Assembly: GCA_021776515.1 (NCBI GenBank)
Contig: JAJFFS010000011.1
Span: 1 to 64,000, forward strand
Direction of reading: 5' to 3'
DNA from: Robiginitomaculum sp.
Lineage (GTDB): Bacteria; Pseudomonadota; Alphaproteobacteria; Caulobacterales; Maricaulaceae
DNA length: 64,000 bases
How positions within the stretch are numbered: the first letter of the stretch is position 1; the number at the start of each line of letters is the position of its first letter. This document shows, piece after piece, positions 51,341-61,241 of this stretch. The translations under genes and the position numbers were made by a program. Below the pieces are notes generated by a model. The model ran no database searches and was not told where the DNA came from. It saw nothing but the letters and a program-made list of their open reading frames with translations.

Positions 51341-54310
51341 TTAGAACGCTTTTGTAAAGTTGGCGAAGATGCTTCTACCAACAGTGTTGATACCAGCACC
51401 AAGGGGAACATTTTGCGCATCCAAGGTCGCCGGAGCATCATCAGACACCAATGGTGGGTTCTTAGAGAACACATCATTCACGCCTAAGCGGAACAACCAC
51501 GTATCGTACGTGTAGTTGATCGATATATCGTGATACCAGAGGTCTGGAATACGCACCACATCATCACCAAAAGTGTCGCGCAATGTAGTTCCAGTAGTAA
51601 TATCTGGTTGCGTACCTTTTATGTAACGAGACTGCCAAAATACTGAGAAGTCATTAAAGGCTAGGCGAACATTGTTAGTTGCACGCCATTTAGGTGTACC
51701 ATACTCACCAGCATTATCGTCAGATGCCGCAATAATGGTAATTTTCTGCTCTTCCTGATAGGTAACAGTGCTATCTACAGTAAGCGAGAATGCCTGCCCA
51801 GAAACTGTGAAATCCTTACCGAAGAAGGTATTAAAGTCGATACCTTTCGATGTGAATATCCCAATATTTACCGGGCTGTTATCCAGTATATCGATAAATC
51901 CGGTTTGTGGATCACGGTTAAAGCGGTCACAGAATTGACGTGGCTGATTAAAGCACTGTCCAAGAACATCACCAACAGACAATTCAGCAACAGTGTTTTT
52001 AACTTTGTAGTTAAAATAGTTCACGCCGAAGCTGAAATCAAACTCGTCCGAGAAGTTTTGTTTAAACACACCACCGACAGTCCAGGTTTGAGAAGTTTCA
52101 GGGTTCAAGCCTGTATTACCACCCGTACTCGTTTGAATTGAAGGCGTACCACCTAGACCAAGACTGAATGGATCAACACCATCTGCCTGGCACAAACCAA
52201 TTACAGTCTGACTACGGTTATCTAGTGATGGATCATAATTGCCACTTCCGTCGCGTGCTGCAACCGGAACCACACAAGGGTCACCCAAACCTGATGCAAA
52301 ACCAGTTTGGCCTTGCAAGAACAATTCGCGTGCATTTGGTGCGCGGAAGGAGCGACCATTGGTTACCCGCAACAATAGGGATTCAATGGGGTTCCAGCCA
52401 AGCTTGGCAGTATAGGTGTAATCACTTCCAAAGAACTCGTGGTCCAAATAACGACCTTGAAAATTTAAGGAAAGGTTTTGAATGGCAGGCATATCCCGCA
52501 TAACAGGGATATCAATTTCGCCAAAGGCTTCAAATAAATCCACTTGACCACCACCATCGGGGTCAGCAAACAAACCTGCAGCCAAACCAAGTTCAGAAAC
52601 TGTAGAAGCTTCGGAAATCAAACGGTCTTTTCTGTATTCAAGACCAAAAGCAGCATTGACTTCACCACCACCTTGCCAAGGCAAGTTAAACAGTGGGCCC
52701 GTGACCGTTCCGTGTAACACAGATTGTTCGATCGTCGTATTAAACAACCGTTCCTGATTCACAAAATCATTTTCTTCTTGTGTTTCAAAAACACCATCTG
52801 TGTATAGCGATGTTGCAAAAAAGTTCAGCGGCACACACTCAAAATTGTCCAAAAACCCGAACTGGTTAGCCAAGTTTGGCACATTACAAGTTGCCCCGCC
52901 ATTGCCATCATCTTCCGTAAACAACAAAGAAGCAACAATTGCACTTTCGAAGGCAACAGGCCGTACAGATGTACCACGCCCACGAGAATATTGTGCGTTC
53001 AAATCATAAGACCAGCGGTCTGCCCATTTGTTACCTAATGCGAAATCACCACGAAGACCCGCAACAAGACGCGTTTGATCAACTTCAGATTGTCCACCTT
53101 GGCGCTGTTTGAGGAACACAACGGGTGTCACATCACGACCAAAGGGATTGAATGGGTTAGATCCAGGTACCGTAGGAAAAAGCTGTGGAACGCGCCCTGT
53201 TTGGGTGCTTCTACGGTTATTATAGGCAACTTCACTATAAAACTCCATATGATTCAAGACATTGAGATCATAATGCCCTGAAAAATATACATTGGTTCTT
53301 TTGCTTGGGTTGACTAAGTTTGATCCCTCAAGAGGAAAACCAAGGCCATAGCCACGGAACGCAGCGGCAGAAGTATCCACACCAGCTGTGAAGTTATCCA
53401 CACCAATATTTGTTTGACCTGGTGTGAAACCAACAAAACCAAACGCTGGATTAAAAACAACGTTACCTATCAAACCTTGACAGACTTCTGTGCGTGTACC
53501 ATCGGTTGCGACCTCGATATCAAGTTGACAAGGCACATTGCCGTCACCAACAAAACTGGCATCGCTACGCAGCAAATTATTACGCTGGAAATATTCAGCA
53601 GCAATTGTAAAGCCACCGCGCTCACCCTGGTCACCAAAGATCATGCTGACCCGGTCAACATTACCACCGTCTTCTTGGTTAAACGTTGTAAAGCCGTCAA
53701 TTTCTAGGCCTTCAAAATCATCACGCAAAAAGACATTGATAACGCCCGTAACAGCATCAGAACCATAAATGGATGATGCACCATCCAGCAGAATTTCAAC
53801 ACGCTTAATCATAGTCGTAGGAAGTTGTGAAATATCCGGGGACGTTGGAAGCCCCTCCACACCACCTGGCGCAAGACGTCGGCCATTGACCATAAACAAG
53901 GTCCGGGATGAACCCAAACCACGCAAGCCTACAGAACTTGCACCTGGTCCATTGTCAGTTACGAAACCGCCCTGGGAGATGCCTTGGTCGATTTGTGTCC
54001 CTTGTACAACTGTTGTACGGGCCAAAATCTTTTGAACATCAGACAAACCAACTTCACGAATAACCTCTGCACCAATTACTTGCAGGGGGGATATCGACGA
54101 AAAAGTGCTTTGCTTGATTAAAGAGCCGGTAACGATAATTGCATCTTCTTCTTCATTAACCTCTTCATCTGCGACTTCTTCAACTGCCGGCGCAGAAGCA
54201 TCCTGTGCAAAAGCAGTTGTACCTAAACTCAATGCCAGTGCAGATGCACCGGCTGCCAGCAATAGGCGGTAACCTATTGTTCGACGTTCCAATTCTGTTT
54301 CTTTAGCCAT
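51341..54310 (-). CDS. TonB-dependent receptor (large, plug-type)
   Basis: 989 residues from the ATG at 54310. Signal peptide (~1-36, ending AFA-Q), an acidic segment (VEEVADEEVNEEEDAIIVTG), a plug domain (IVTGSLIKQSTFSSISPLQV, SVGLRGLGSSRTLFMVNGRR, VERVEILLDGASSIYG-type block KRVEILLDGASSIYGSDAVT), then a 22-strand barrel ending in a C-terminal Phe (SIFANFTKAF) for BAM recognition. No obvious TonB box beyond the acidic IIVTG region. Type: the big Caulobacter/sphingomonad oligosaccharide-or-peptide receptors with ~1000 residues. The ligand is unknown; the nearby oligopeptide importer hints at peptides. Paralogue of 55446-58589. Confidence 0.93.
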   Translation of the reverse strand: MAKETELERRTIGYRLLLAAGASALALSLGTTAFAQDASAPAVEEVADEEVNEEEDAIIVTGSLIKQSTFSSISPLQVIGAEVIREVGLSDVQKILARTTVVQGTQIDQGISQGGFVTDNGPGASSVGLRGLGSSRTLFMVNGRRLAPGGVEGLPTSPDISQLPTTMIKRVEILLDGASSIYGSDAVTGVINVFLRDDFEGLEIDGFTTFNQEDGGNVDRVSMIFGDQGERGGFTIAAEYFQRNNLLRSDASFVGDGNVPCQLDIEVATDGTRTEVCQGLIGNVVFNPAFGFVGFTPGQTNIGVDNFTAGVDTSAAAFRGYGLGFPLEGSNLVNPSKRTNVYFSGHYDLNVLNHMEFYSEVAYNNRRSTQTGRVPQLFPTVPGSNPFNPFGRDVTPVVFLKQRQGGQSEVDQTRLVAGLRGDFALGNKWADRWSYDLNAQYSRGRGTSVRPVAFESAIVASLLFTEDDGNGGATCNVPNLANQFGFLDNFECVPLNFFATSLYTDGVFETQEENDFVNQERLFNTTIEQSVLHGTVTGPLFNLPWQGGGEVNAAFGLEYRKDRLISEASTVSELGLAAGLFADPDGGGQVDLFEAFGEIDIPVMRDMPAIQNLSLNFQGRYLDHEFFGSDYTYTAKLGWNPIESLLLRVTNGRSFRAPNARELFLQGQTGFASGLGDPCVVPVAARDGSGNYDPSLDNRSQTVIGLCQADGVDPFSLGLGGTPSIQTSTGGNTGLNPETSQTWTVGGVFKQNFSDEFDFSFGVNYFNYKVKNTVAELSVGDVLGQCFNQPRQFCDRFNRDPQTGFIDILDNSPVNIGIFTSKGIDFNTFFGKDFTVSGQAFSLTVDSTVTYQEEQKITIIAASDDNAGEYGTPKWRATNNVRLAFNDFSVFWQSRYIKGTQPDITTGTTLRDTFGDDVVRIPDLWYHDISINYTYDTWLFRLGVNDVFSKNPPLVSDDAPATLDAQNVPLGAGINTVGRSIFANFTKAF

Positions 54311-54725
54311 CAATGATGCCCCTTTTTTTCAATTTTCACAGAAGTTTGATTAGCACCGACGGAACATGAATAAACTGTTGCGATCACGGCTAAACACTAA
54401 ATAGCGAGCCGCCCCAATGATTCTCAAACCCCAGACGAACCAACCACCAAAACCCAGTAGTTTGCGTCCAACATACACAAATATGTGACAGACAGCCATG
54501 TCAATTGATCACAACCGTTTTGAGCTACAAACTACCACTTAAACATTTCATTGTGATGTTTTTGCATCACCCGTCGTGCGCTTCTAGCCCTTTGTCTATT
54601 TTATTTTCAACGGGCGCCATTTTACCTTATGTCGACAAAAACTCACCCATCCTTTTGGTAGAGTCTGACGTAGGCATGACGCATGCTGTATGGTAAAAAG
54701 GCTAAAGCATTCGGATTAACCGGAG
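54311..54725. other. AT-rich gap upstream of the first TonB receptor
   Basis: About 415 bp. It contains the receptor's A-run/GGGG leader (rich in A before the ATG at 54310). Open frames here are short and not supported. I see no operator palindrome, riboswitch or tRNA. Confidence 0.3.
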
Positions 54726-55295
54726 TTATTTTACGCGACTAACGGTAATTGTCCGCTTCTGCTTGATAAATTTCATCCTATAGCCGGATATTGTACCACG
54801 GTGGACTTCCACTTGGGGTTTATCTCCCTTTGAAAGCGGAACCGTTTGCCAGTCTGCTGAGCGCTGTTTCCATACCTGGCCGTTATCCAGCACCAAAACC
54901 AGTTTCCCATTTTTGCTCAAAGCAAAATCCACAACCGTTGCCCCCTCCCGGGTACGGAATTCCCTCTTTGCTTTTTCCAACCTCTTTCCCTGCAAGGGGA
55001 CCTGCTCCGCTCCCATACCCTGTGGCATTAAGGGCCCTTCAGCTTTTTTCCGCACAGACAGCGCGGCGTTCTCTTGATTTTCTTGTGGAATGGAGGGTGG
55101 TTGAGTTTGCCGGCCCTGCTTACGGGCTTTGGGTAAAGTAATACGTAAAGCATTTTCAAGACATCCAATACGCTGCTCCAACGTTATAGAATTCTTCTCA
55201 CAATATATGATCATATTGTCTGCTTCATCGGCCGCCAGTGTACGATCACCTATAAACAAAAACAACATGAACAAAGATAAACTTAAAAACCGCAT
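54726..55295 (-). CDS. Secreted protein with C-terminal NGQVW domain (copy 1)
   Basis: 189 residues from the ATG at 55295, with AGGAAG 6 bases upstream (an in-frame GTG precedes). Signal peptide ~1-21 (TLAAD). Residues ~25-50 hold two cysteines in an ICYxxN...RIGCLENAL-like motif (IIYCEKNSITLEQRIGCLEN), then a Pro/Gln-rich linker, and a C-terminal beta domain: ATVVDFALSKNGKLVLVLDN, GQVWKQRSADWQTVPLSKGD, VEVHRGTISGYRMKF. The same plan appears at 61242-61853. Related proteins recur in Alphaproteobacteria without known function. It sits between the two TonB receptor genes, all on the minus strand. Confidence 0.7.
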   Translation of the reverse strand: MRFLSLSLFMLFLFIGDRTLAADEADNMIIYCEKNSITLEQRIGCLENALRITLPKARKQGRQTQPPSIPQENQENAALSVRKKAEGPLMPQGMGAEQVPLQGKRLEKAKREFRTREGATVVDFALSKNGKLVLVLDNGQVWKQRSADWQTVPLSKGDKPQVEVHRGTISGYRMKFIKQKRTITVSRVK

Positions 55296-55386
55296 AAACA
55301 CTTCCTATCATTCTCGGCCGCTCGAGGCCGTTTAGCACGTAAAGCGCCTCATAACATTATTAGTATATAAAAAATTTATTTGTCTT

Positions 55387-55424
55387 GTAAAAAAAATGGC
55401 GCACATCGTAGCGATGCGCGCCAT
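55387..55424 (-). terminator. Intrinsic terminator of the second TonB receptor gene
   Basis: A two-step hairpin: ATGGCGC (55396-55402) with GCGCCAT (55418-55424), inner CATCG with CGATG, loop TAG. On the minus strand it is followed by TTTTTTTT. About 20 bases past the receptor stop. Confidence 0.85.
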
Positions 55425-55445
55425 CATTTCCATTTTCAGTCGTGA

Positions 55446-58400
55446 TTAGAATGCTTTTCGTGCCGTAACGAAGAACGTCCGCCCAAAAAAGTCATAACCG
55501 GATGATGTCACGGCGTTATTCCGGTTTGGACCTTCACCGTCATCTATCAGCGGAGGCTCTTTATCCAGAATATTTCTTGCACCAATCGTCATGGCCCACG
55601 TGTCTGCATTATACGTTACAGAGGCATCATGATACCAAACTGTCCCGACAGAATCCAGATCGTGGGACGGTGTCCCGCTGATGAAGAAAGGATTTGGCCG
55701 GTCAGCTTCAGTGTTATCCTGTTGCTGCTTGCCGATAACCCGGTGTTCCGTATCCAGACTAAAATTATTCCACGCAAAATTGGTGCCGAAATTTGCACGC
55801 CATTTTGGTGTACCTATCTCACCCACATTGTCATCCCGGTCAGCCTCTGAGAAAACTTGGGTTTCTTGCTCAAGCTGGCGTGAAATAGCCGTTGAGAAGG
55901 TGAAATCAACAGGTGATCCATCTAACTCAAAAGGCACAAATCTCAATTGTGTATTGAAATCCAAGCCCTTGGCTGTAATTTCACCAATATTAAAGAAGGT
56001 AATATCGATGAGATTCAACTGATTGGAATTAGGGTTTGAACCAGATTTACGTGTCAACAGGTCACAGAACGGTGACGTCTGGTTTGGAAAATCCCTGTCA
56101 AAATAACAACCGCCAACAATCTGGCCTATACCCGGCTCCTCCACCGAATCACGAATTCGAACATCATAATAGCTTGTGGCCACTCTGAAATCGAATGACT
56201 CAAACCAAGGCTGGGTTGCGGAGAACGTTGCGGTAAAAGTACGTGACCGTTCAGGTTCAAGGGCCAAATTACCACCAGTTGTCGTCGCGATGGTTGTCAC
56301 ACCCGTTGTTCCCAGAGGCGTTGCATCCAGATTGCCGTTAGCGTCGGTGTCAGTGAAAATCACACCGGAGGCAATACAGTTGGCGATGAGGAATTGCAGA
56401 TCTTCATCCGCATCTCCCGTTGGCGCATTACCAATGGACAACTGGATATTATTGTTGATACACGGATCATTACCGCCACCAACACCACCGCCCTGATTGG
56501 CGAGGAAAGTTTCGCGCAAGTTGGGCGCACGGAAGGACGTCCCGTAGCCACCACTGAACGACATCCAGTCAACAGGCTTGTACTGACCGCGAACGCGATA
56601 GGTCGTACCATTGCCAAAATTGGATTCGTGCGTCTGTCTCAAAGCACCATCAAAGCTCAGCAAATTAATACCAGGCCTGTCAACGATAAGCGGCACACTG
56701 ATTTCACCAAAGAACTCGTTAAAGGAACGACCGCCCCTGGTTTCACCTTCCTGAAGACCATTTTCAGCAGCGTTCAAACCACGCACACCGTCAAGAGAGT
56801 TCTTGGAATCGATGATGTCCTTGCGGTACTCATAACCAAACCCGACGGAAACATCACCACCCCAGGGAGATTCCATCAACTTGCCATCAACAAACGCATT
56901 AAAGACGTATTGCTCAATCTCTGTGCGGTTGGTTCTGGTGCTAATCAGGAAATCACGTTCAGCCTGTGTAGCAAATGCGCCGTTACCATTGGCACCACCA
57001 TCAAATATGGATTGCGCAAAGAGGTTAACCGGTACACAGTTTTCCGGAGACAAAAACCCGAATACATCCGGCGCAGTTTGCGTAGAGCAGGTAACGCTGC
57101 CATCTGGGTTCAGCACTGGTTGCAATGCAGCAATCAAGTTGTTTTCAAACAATATCGGCTGCGACTGGAAACCAGTACCGCGGTCATAAGAACCATAGGC
57201 ATCCCATTTCCAATCATTTTCTCCGAACCAGCCACCGTTAAAGTCGCCGCGCATACCGCCAACGAGACGAACCTGTTGCAGCTCGACATCACGGGTTTGC
57301 GGAATATCATCCAGCGTGAGTATAGGAATAACATCGTTAGCAAACGGATTGAACGGATTATCCACCTGGCCAATGACATTGCCACTGCCGTCAACTTCGT
57401 TGATCAGGCCAGTAACTGTTGGAAAAATTTGCTCTACAGTACCGATCGCAAAATTCTGGCGATCAAAGTAAAAAGCTTCAAAGTAAAGCTGCTCATTACC
57501 CCATAAGTTTAGATCATACTCACCGGTCGTCATGATCGAAATACGTTCTATGTTGCCAACAAGGTCTGACTGACCACGCTCTGAATTATCGTTGAACTCA
57601 TCAAAATAAATGAAATTGGAATCACCAAGATTGTTAAAACCCGGTGGCGGTGCAATGTCGCCGCAGCGAGTAAAGTCCGCAACACCCCGAGATCCGGTTT
57701 GGCCCGGCGTGTAACAAATGATAGCGAAATCACTGGCATCAAAAAGGTTGTTGTCAAAAAAGCCATTGGCGGGCGCAATCAACAGATTGCCATCAGCATC
57801 AACCTCAATGTCGCGCAGTGTTTGCGAATAAGACCGTGTATTGGCCGTTACCCGGCTGCGGTTAAAATACTCCGCACCAAACAAGAGTCGAGCCCGGTCC
57901 GTATGAGCACCGGTAACCATAGAAATAAGCTTTGACTTACCACCTGGGGCCTCTGGCGCTGTTACCGTACCGGTTACCTCAAAGCCTTCAAAATCCTTAC
58001 GCAAAATAACGTTGACCGTACCAGCCACTGCGTCCGCACCATAAACCGATGACCCGGCTTCAGTGGCGATATCAACGCGCTCAACCATGGAAAACGGGAT
58101 AAGCCCGATATCAGGCTGGGCCGGTGCCCCGCGCACGCCCGTTGCAGCAAGACGGCGACCATTAAGCAAAACCAGCGTCCGCTCTGGGCTCAAACCCCGC
58201 AAGTTGATATTTGACGAACCGGTACCGCCTGTAGGTGGCGCTTCGGTTGCGTTTGAATTACCCGCATTGGTATTCAGACTGGCATCAACCCTGGCACCAT
58301 TGGATACCGTAGAACGGGAAATAAGTTCGGTAATTGTCGTCACACCAAGGCGGCGATTTTCGTCAACATTTAAGGTAGTCAGTGGCGATGGGCTGGAAAA

Positions 58401-58589
58401 AGCGTTTTGGCGCAACCGTGAACCGGTAACAACAATGGCCTCTTCAGATTTTTCCGCAACCTCTGCCGCCGATGGCGTTGTTGTTGCAACCGTTTCTGCT
58501 TGTTGTGAGAATGCAGGAGTTGCTACTGCAAAAGCCCCCGCAATAAATGTGGAAGCGAGTAACGCTTCGCGCAATGTGTATGATTTCAC
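55446..58589 (-). CDS. TonB-dependent receptor (large, plug-type)
   Basis: 1047 residues, GTG start at 58589 with TTGGAGA upstream. Signal peptide ~1-29 (PAFSQ), then EEAIVVTGSRLRQNAFSSPS (TonB-box region), plug blocks NINLRGLSPERTLVLLNGRR and MVERVDIATEAGSSVYGADA, and a long barrel ending SGYDFFGRTFFVTARKAF with terminal Phe. Same subfamily as 51341-54310: both have cysteine-bracketed extracellular loops and the C-terminal NxxxDKEPPxxDD-type block (ARNILDKEPPLIDDGEGPN). Tandem paralogues imply related ligands. Confidence 0.93.
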   Translation of the reverse strand: MKSYTLREALLASTFIAGAFAVATPAFSQQAETVATTTPSAAEVAEKSEEAIVVTGSRLRQNAFSSPSPLTTLNVDENRRLGVTTITELISRSTVSNGARVDASLNTNAGNSNATEAPPTGGTGSSNINLRGLSPERTLVLLNGRRLAATGVRGAPAQPDIGLIPFSMVERVDIATEAGSSVYGADAVAGTVNVILRKDFEGFEVTGTVTAPEAPGGKSKLISMVTGAHTDRARLLFGAEYFNRSRVTANTRSYSQTLRDIEVDADGNLLIAPANGFFDNNLFDASDFAIICYTPGQTGSRGVADFTRCGDIAPPPGFNNLGDSNFIYFDEFNDNSERGQSDLVGNIERISIMTTGEYDLNLWGNEQLYFEAFYFDRQNFAIGTVEQIFPTVTGLINEVDGSGNVIGQVDNPFNPFANDVIPILTLDDIPQTRDVELQQVRLVGGMRGDFNGGWFGENDWKWDAYGSYDRGTGFQSQPILFENNLIAALQPVLNPDGSVTCSTQTAPDVFGFLSPENCVPVNLFAQSIFDGGANGNGAFATQAERDFLISTRTNRTEIEQYVFNAFVDGKLMESPWGGDVSVGFGYEYRKDIIDSKNSLDGVRGLNAAENGLQEGETRGGRSFNEFFGEISVPLIVDRPGINLLSFDGALRQTHESNFGNGTTYRVRGQYKPVDWMSFSGGYGTSFRAPNLRETFLANQGGGVGGGNDPCINNNIQLSIGNAPTGDADEDLQFLIANCIASGVIFTDTDANGNLDATPLGTTGVTTIATTTGGNLALEPERSRTFTATFSATQPWFESFDFRVATSYYDVRIRDSVEEPGIGQIVGGCYFDRDFPNQTSPFCDLLTRKSGSNPNSNQLNLIDITFFNIGEITAKGLDFNTQLRFVPFELDGSPVDFTFSTAISRQLEQETQVFSEADRDDNVGEIGTPKWRANFGTNFAWNNFSLDTEHRVIGKQQQDNTEADRPNPFFISGTPSHDLDSVGTVWYHDASVTYNADTWAMTIGARNILDKEPPLIDDGEGPNRNNAVTSSGYDFFGRTFFVTARKAF

Positions 58590-58927
58590 TTTGATATCTC
58601 CAAAAATGTTGGAGGCCGTGCAAACTCACCACTTCTGGCCGGAAATTATTCCAGCGATACGCGCAGTGAAAAAACGCGGTGCCCCTTGCTATATACCCCA
58701 GGCTAATCAAGACAAACCTATGCGGGTTAATCCAAGCCCAAGGACTTAATAAGCCAAACATTACGAAACGTCAATTAAGTCACATGAACGGCAAGAAAAA
58801 CACCTTGGATCGTTGCAAAAATGTCGCAAACTTACACGTCCCGCGGGAAGCTGTTTGATAGCTGCGATAAAGGCAAATTTTGCTTGCGTCGAACACCGCA
58901 TCACATTGGGTTCAAACCCTGTGCCCT
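58590..58927. other. Gap upstream of the second TonB receptor
   Basis: About 340 bp. I see no gene, tRNA or palindrome of note. It should hold the promoter of the receptor. The next 525 bp are a decayed DUF3667-like gene. Confidence 0.3.
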
Positions 58928-59453
58928 TCAAACAAATACGATGCCTAATACCAACAGGGCGGCAATATCAAACGACAACCGGATCAGATAAAGAAAATTC
59001 AGCATAAACACATGCACCAGCAAACCGCACGGGCCTTGGTTTATATACCGCCTCGGCTAGCTGATAGAGATACCGCTTAATCCGGTTCCGGCCCATGATC
59101 CAAGAGGTATGAGCAAGATCAGAAATAAAACCAAAAGGCATGAAGGTGTAATGCCACAACCATGTGGCCATAGATAAAAATGCCCCGTCGCCAGAGAGAT
59201 GGCCATTAAGGCCAAGGTGCCTTCCCCAGCATCTCGGAAAACAACGCTAAGGCAAGGCAATGGAAAGTGTCGGTAACCCCTTTGCCCACAATGATGGCAA
59301 TGGCGACCTTGAAGCCTTGTATGACAATTAGAACAAATAGTGCCGAATGCGAGTTGCCTGGCGTCAGAAGCAACATCATCTTCCAGAAGCGTTCAGCAAC
59401 AGCTGTTTCTATTGTTGCCCCGCCGTGGTTTCAACCAGTGCCTCCTCTGGCAT
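58928..59453 (-). pseudogene. Decayed DUF3667-like gene
   Basis: Pieces of one membrane-protein family appear in different minus-strand frames. MPEEALVETTAGQQ at 59453 stops at once. A zinc ribbon CSNCHTRLQGRHCHHCGQ lies at about 59337-59282. Then ALMAISLATGHFYLW, the hallmark ALHLHAFWFYF in another frame near 59120, LFLILLIPLGSWAG, and a C-terminal helix FMLNFLYLIRLSFDIAALLV in the third frame, ending with TGA at 58930. DUF3667 proteins start with a CxNC...CxxCGQ ribbon and contain an ALHxHAF-like motif. At least two frameshifts and an internal deletion are implied. Confidence 0.55.
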
Positions 59454-59478
59454 ACCGGCCCTTAATCACCAGAAAACA

Positions 59479-61098
59479 TCAATTCTGTTTTGCTCTATCA
59501 ATGCACAAATAACGTGAGCGGTGAATATCAACAATGTTATCTGTCCAGCCGCTTACCCGGGGGTCAACCAGCGCCCGGTTAACCTCATACCACATGGGAA
59601 TAATGGGCATATCATCCAGCATGATCTGTTCGGCTTTTCGCATTAGTGCGGCACGTTTTTCTACATCCAGTTCTTTATTTGAACGATCCACCAGATCATC
59701 GTATTCCGGGTTTGAGTATTTGGCATAGTTCATTTGACCGGTGCGGGTTTCCAGCAAATAGAGAAAATTTTGTGCATCGTTATAATCAGCTATCCAGGCA
59801 CCATCACTAACCTCAAACTCACCGGAACGTAAATTGGCGTAGAGAATCTGCGTTTCTGTCCCTGTAATCGTTACATTCACCCAAGGGGCTATGTCATTCC
59901 AGTCGGCCTGAACCGCCGGGGCCACACGTGGATTGTCTCTGGTGTTACGGTAAACATATTCAAAATTAAGCGGGTTATCCGGGCCAAACCCGGCTTCAAC
60001 CAGTAATTTCTTCGCCTCTGTGCGGCGTTCATCCAGACTTAACCCTGCCCACAACACACGGGCCCCCTTGGGATAATTTGCCATGCCCGGCGGCACCAGT
60101 GAATAAGCGGGGATCTGGCCTGATTTCAATATTTCGGCCGTCATAAAATCCCGATCAAGCGCCATCCCCAAAGCGTTACGCACACGCTTGTCGTCAAAAG
60201 GTTTTGTGCGCGTATAAAAGGAAAAATACGTCGTCCCAAGATAAGGGTGTACGCGAACATAGCCGGGTAATTGCTTATTCAAAAATTCAAGTTTCTGGCC
60301 GGGAAAATCAGTATTTAAATCCAACCGGCCTTCGCGCACCTGACGTTCAGCGCTGTTGTTATCCACCGTGGGATAATAGAATATTTCATTCAGACAAACA
60401 TTGTCCGCATCAAAAAACCGTGGATTTTTAACTGAATGCACATAGTCATTTGTACGCCATTCCTCCAGTTTGAACGGGCCATTGACTTGCACGTTTTCAG
60501 GCTTGATCCACTCACTACCTTTTTCTTTAACAATATGAGCGGGCACAGGCATGGACGTATAGTGCGTCAAAAGACCTGGCAGATAGGGTGCCGGGTATTC
60601 CAGTACAATTTCCAAAGTACGCTCATCAATGGCACGCACACCAAGATCGTCCAAAGGTAGTTCGCCATTATTGATAGCTTGCGCATTTTTTATGGCAAAC
60701 AAAAGCGACGCATATTGTGCCAATGTGTCCGGGTTGAGAATACGGCGCAGGGAAAACACAAAATCATGGGCTGTAACGGGCACACCATCGGACCAATTGG
60801 CTTCACGTAGCGTGAATGTCCAGATTTTCCCATCCTCGGAAGTGCTCCAGTTTTCGGCCATGCCAGGCACGGGCTCTCCTGCTTCATTTTCCGTAAACAG
60901 GCCGACAAACATATCGCCAATAATGTTGTTTTCCCATGTGCCGCTTGACTGATGAGGGTCCAGTGAAAATGGCTCAGCAGCATTACCACGGTGCAAAGTT
61001 AGGCCAATTTCCTCAGCCTCCTTGTTGCCGCCGCAACCACTTAGTATCAGCGCGCTGGCGATAATGATGCCAAGGGTTAATCGCGAAATATTTTTCAT
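59479..61098 (-). CDS. oppA: Oligopeptide ABC transporter substrate-binding lipoprotein (OppA-like)
   Basis: 539 residues. Lipobox LILSGC with Cys22; family 5 solute-binding protein. Signature: PFSLDPHQSSGTWENNIIGD, WTFTLREANWSDGVPVTAHD, FVFSLRRILNPDTLAQYASL, then VRNALGMALDRDFMTAEILK and the C-terminal MLDDMPIIPMWYEVNRALVD. OppA/MppA-type pocket, so peptides (or murein peptides) are the likely ligand. It lies downstream of the permease pair on the same strand, separated by an opposite-strand small gene, so it may have its own promoter in the 140-bp divergent gap. No ATPase genes are seen in the window. Confidence 0.9.
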   Translation of the reverse strand: MKNISRLTLGIIIASALILSGCGGNKEAEEIGLTLHRGNAAEPFSLDPHQSSGTWENNIIGDMFVGLFTENEAGEPVPGMAENWSTSEDGKIWTFTLREANWSDGVPVTAHDFVFSLRRILNPDTLAQYASLLFAIKNAQAINNGELPLDDLGVRAIDERTLEIVLEYPAPYLPGLLTHYTSMPVPAHIVKEKGSEWIKPENVQVNGPFKLEEWRTNDYVHSVKNPRFFDADNVCLNEIFYYPTVDNNSAERQVREGRLDLNTDFPGQKLEFLNKQLPGYVRVHPYLGTTYFSFYTRTKPFDDKRVRNALGMALDRDFMTAEILKSGQIPAYSLVPPGMANYPKGARVLWAGLSLDERRTEAKKLLVEAGFGPDNPLNFEYVYRNTRDNPRVAPAVQADWNDIAPWVNVTITGTETQILYANLRSGEFEVSDGAWIADYNDAQNFLYLLETRTGQMNYAKYSNPEYDDLVDRSNKELDVEKRAALMRKAEQIMLDDMPIIPMWYEVNRALVDPRVSGWTDNIVDIHRSRYLCIDRAKQN

Positions 61099-61241
61099 GG
61101 CTTTCTCCTGCCGGAATGAGTTTTAGTTGCACCATCAAGGGTGGAGGTTAATAAAACGACATAAAGCAATCGACATAACCCGCCCTTTGATTAGAATATA
61201 CCCCACATCGGAAGCACCAGCGAGAATTATAGGATAAATTT

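Noticed and set aside
54505-54696. 63-codon frame upstream of the first TonB receptor
   Set aside because: No ribosome binding site, unusual composition, no similarity recognised.
56394-57506. 370-codon open frame on the + strand
   Set aside because: It lies wholly antisense to the second TonB receptor, has no recognisable domain, and is a typical shadow of a long well-supported gene.
59057-59260. 67-codon frame as an intact small membrane gene
   Set aside because: The zinc ribbon and helix fragments fit one DUF3667-like gene broken across frames better than a separate gene.
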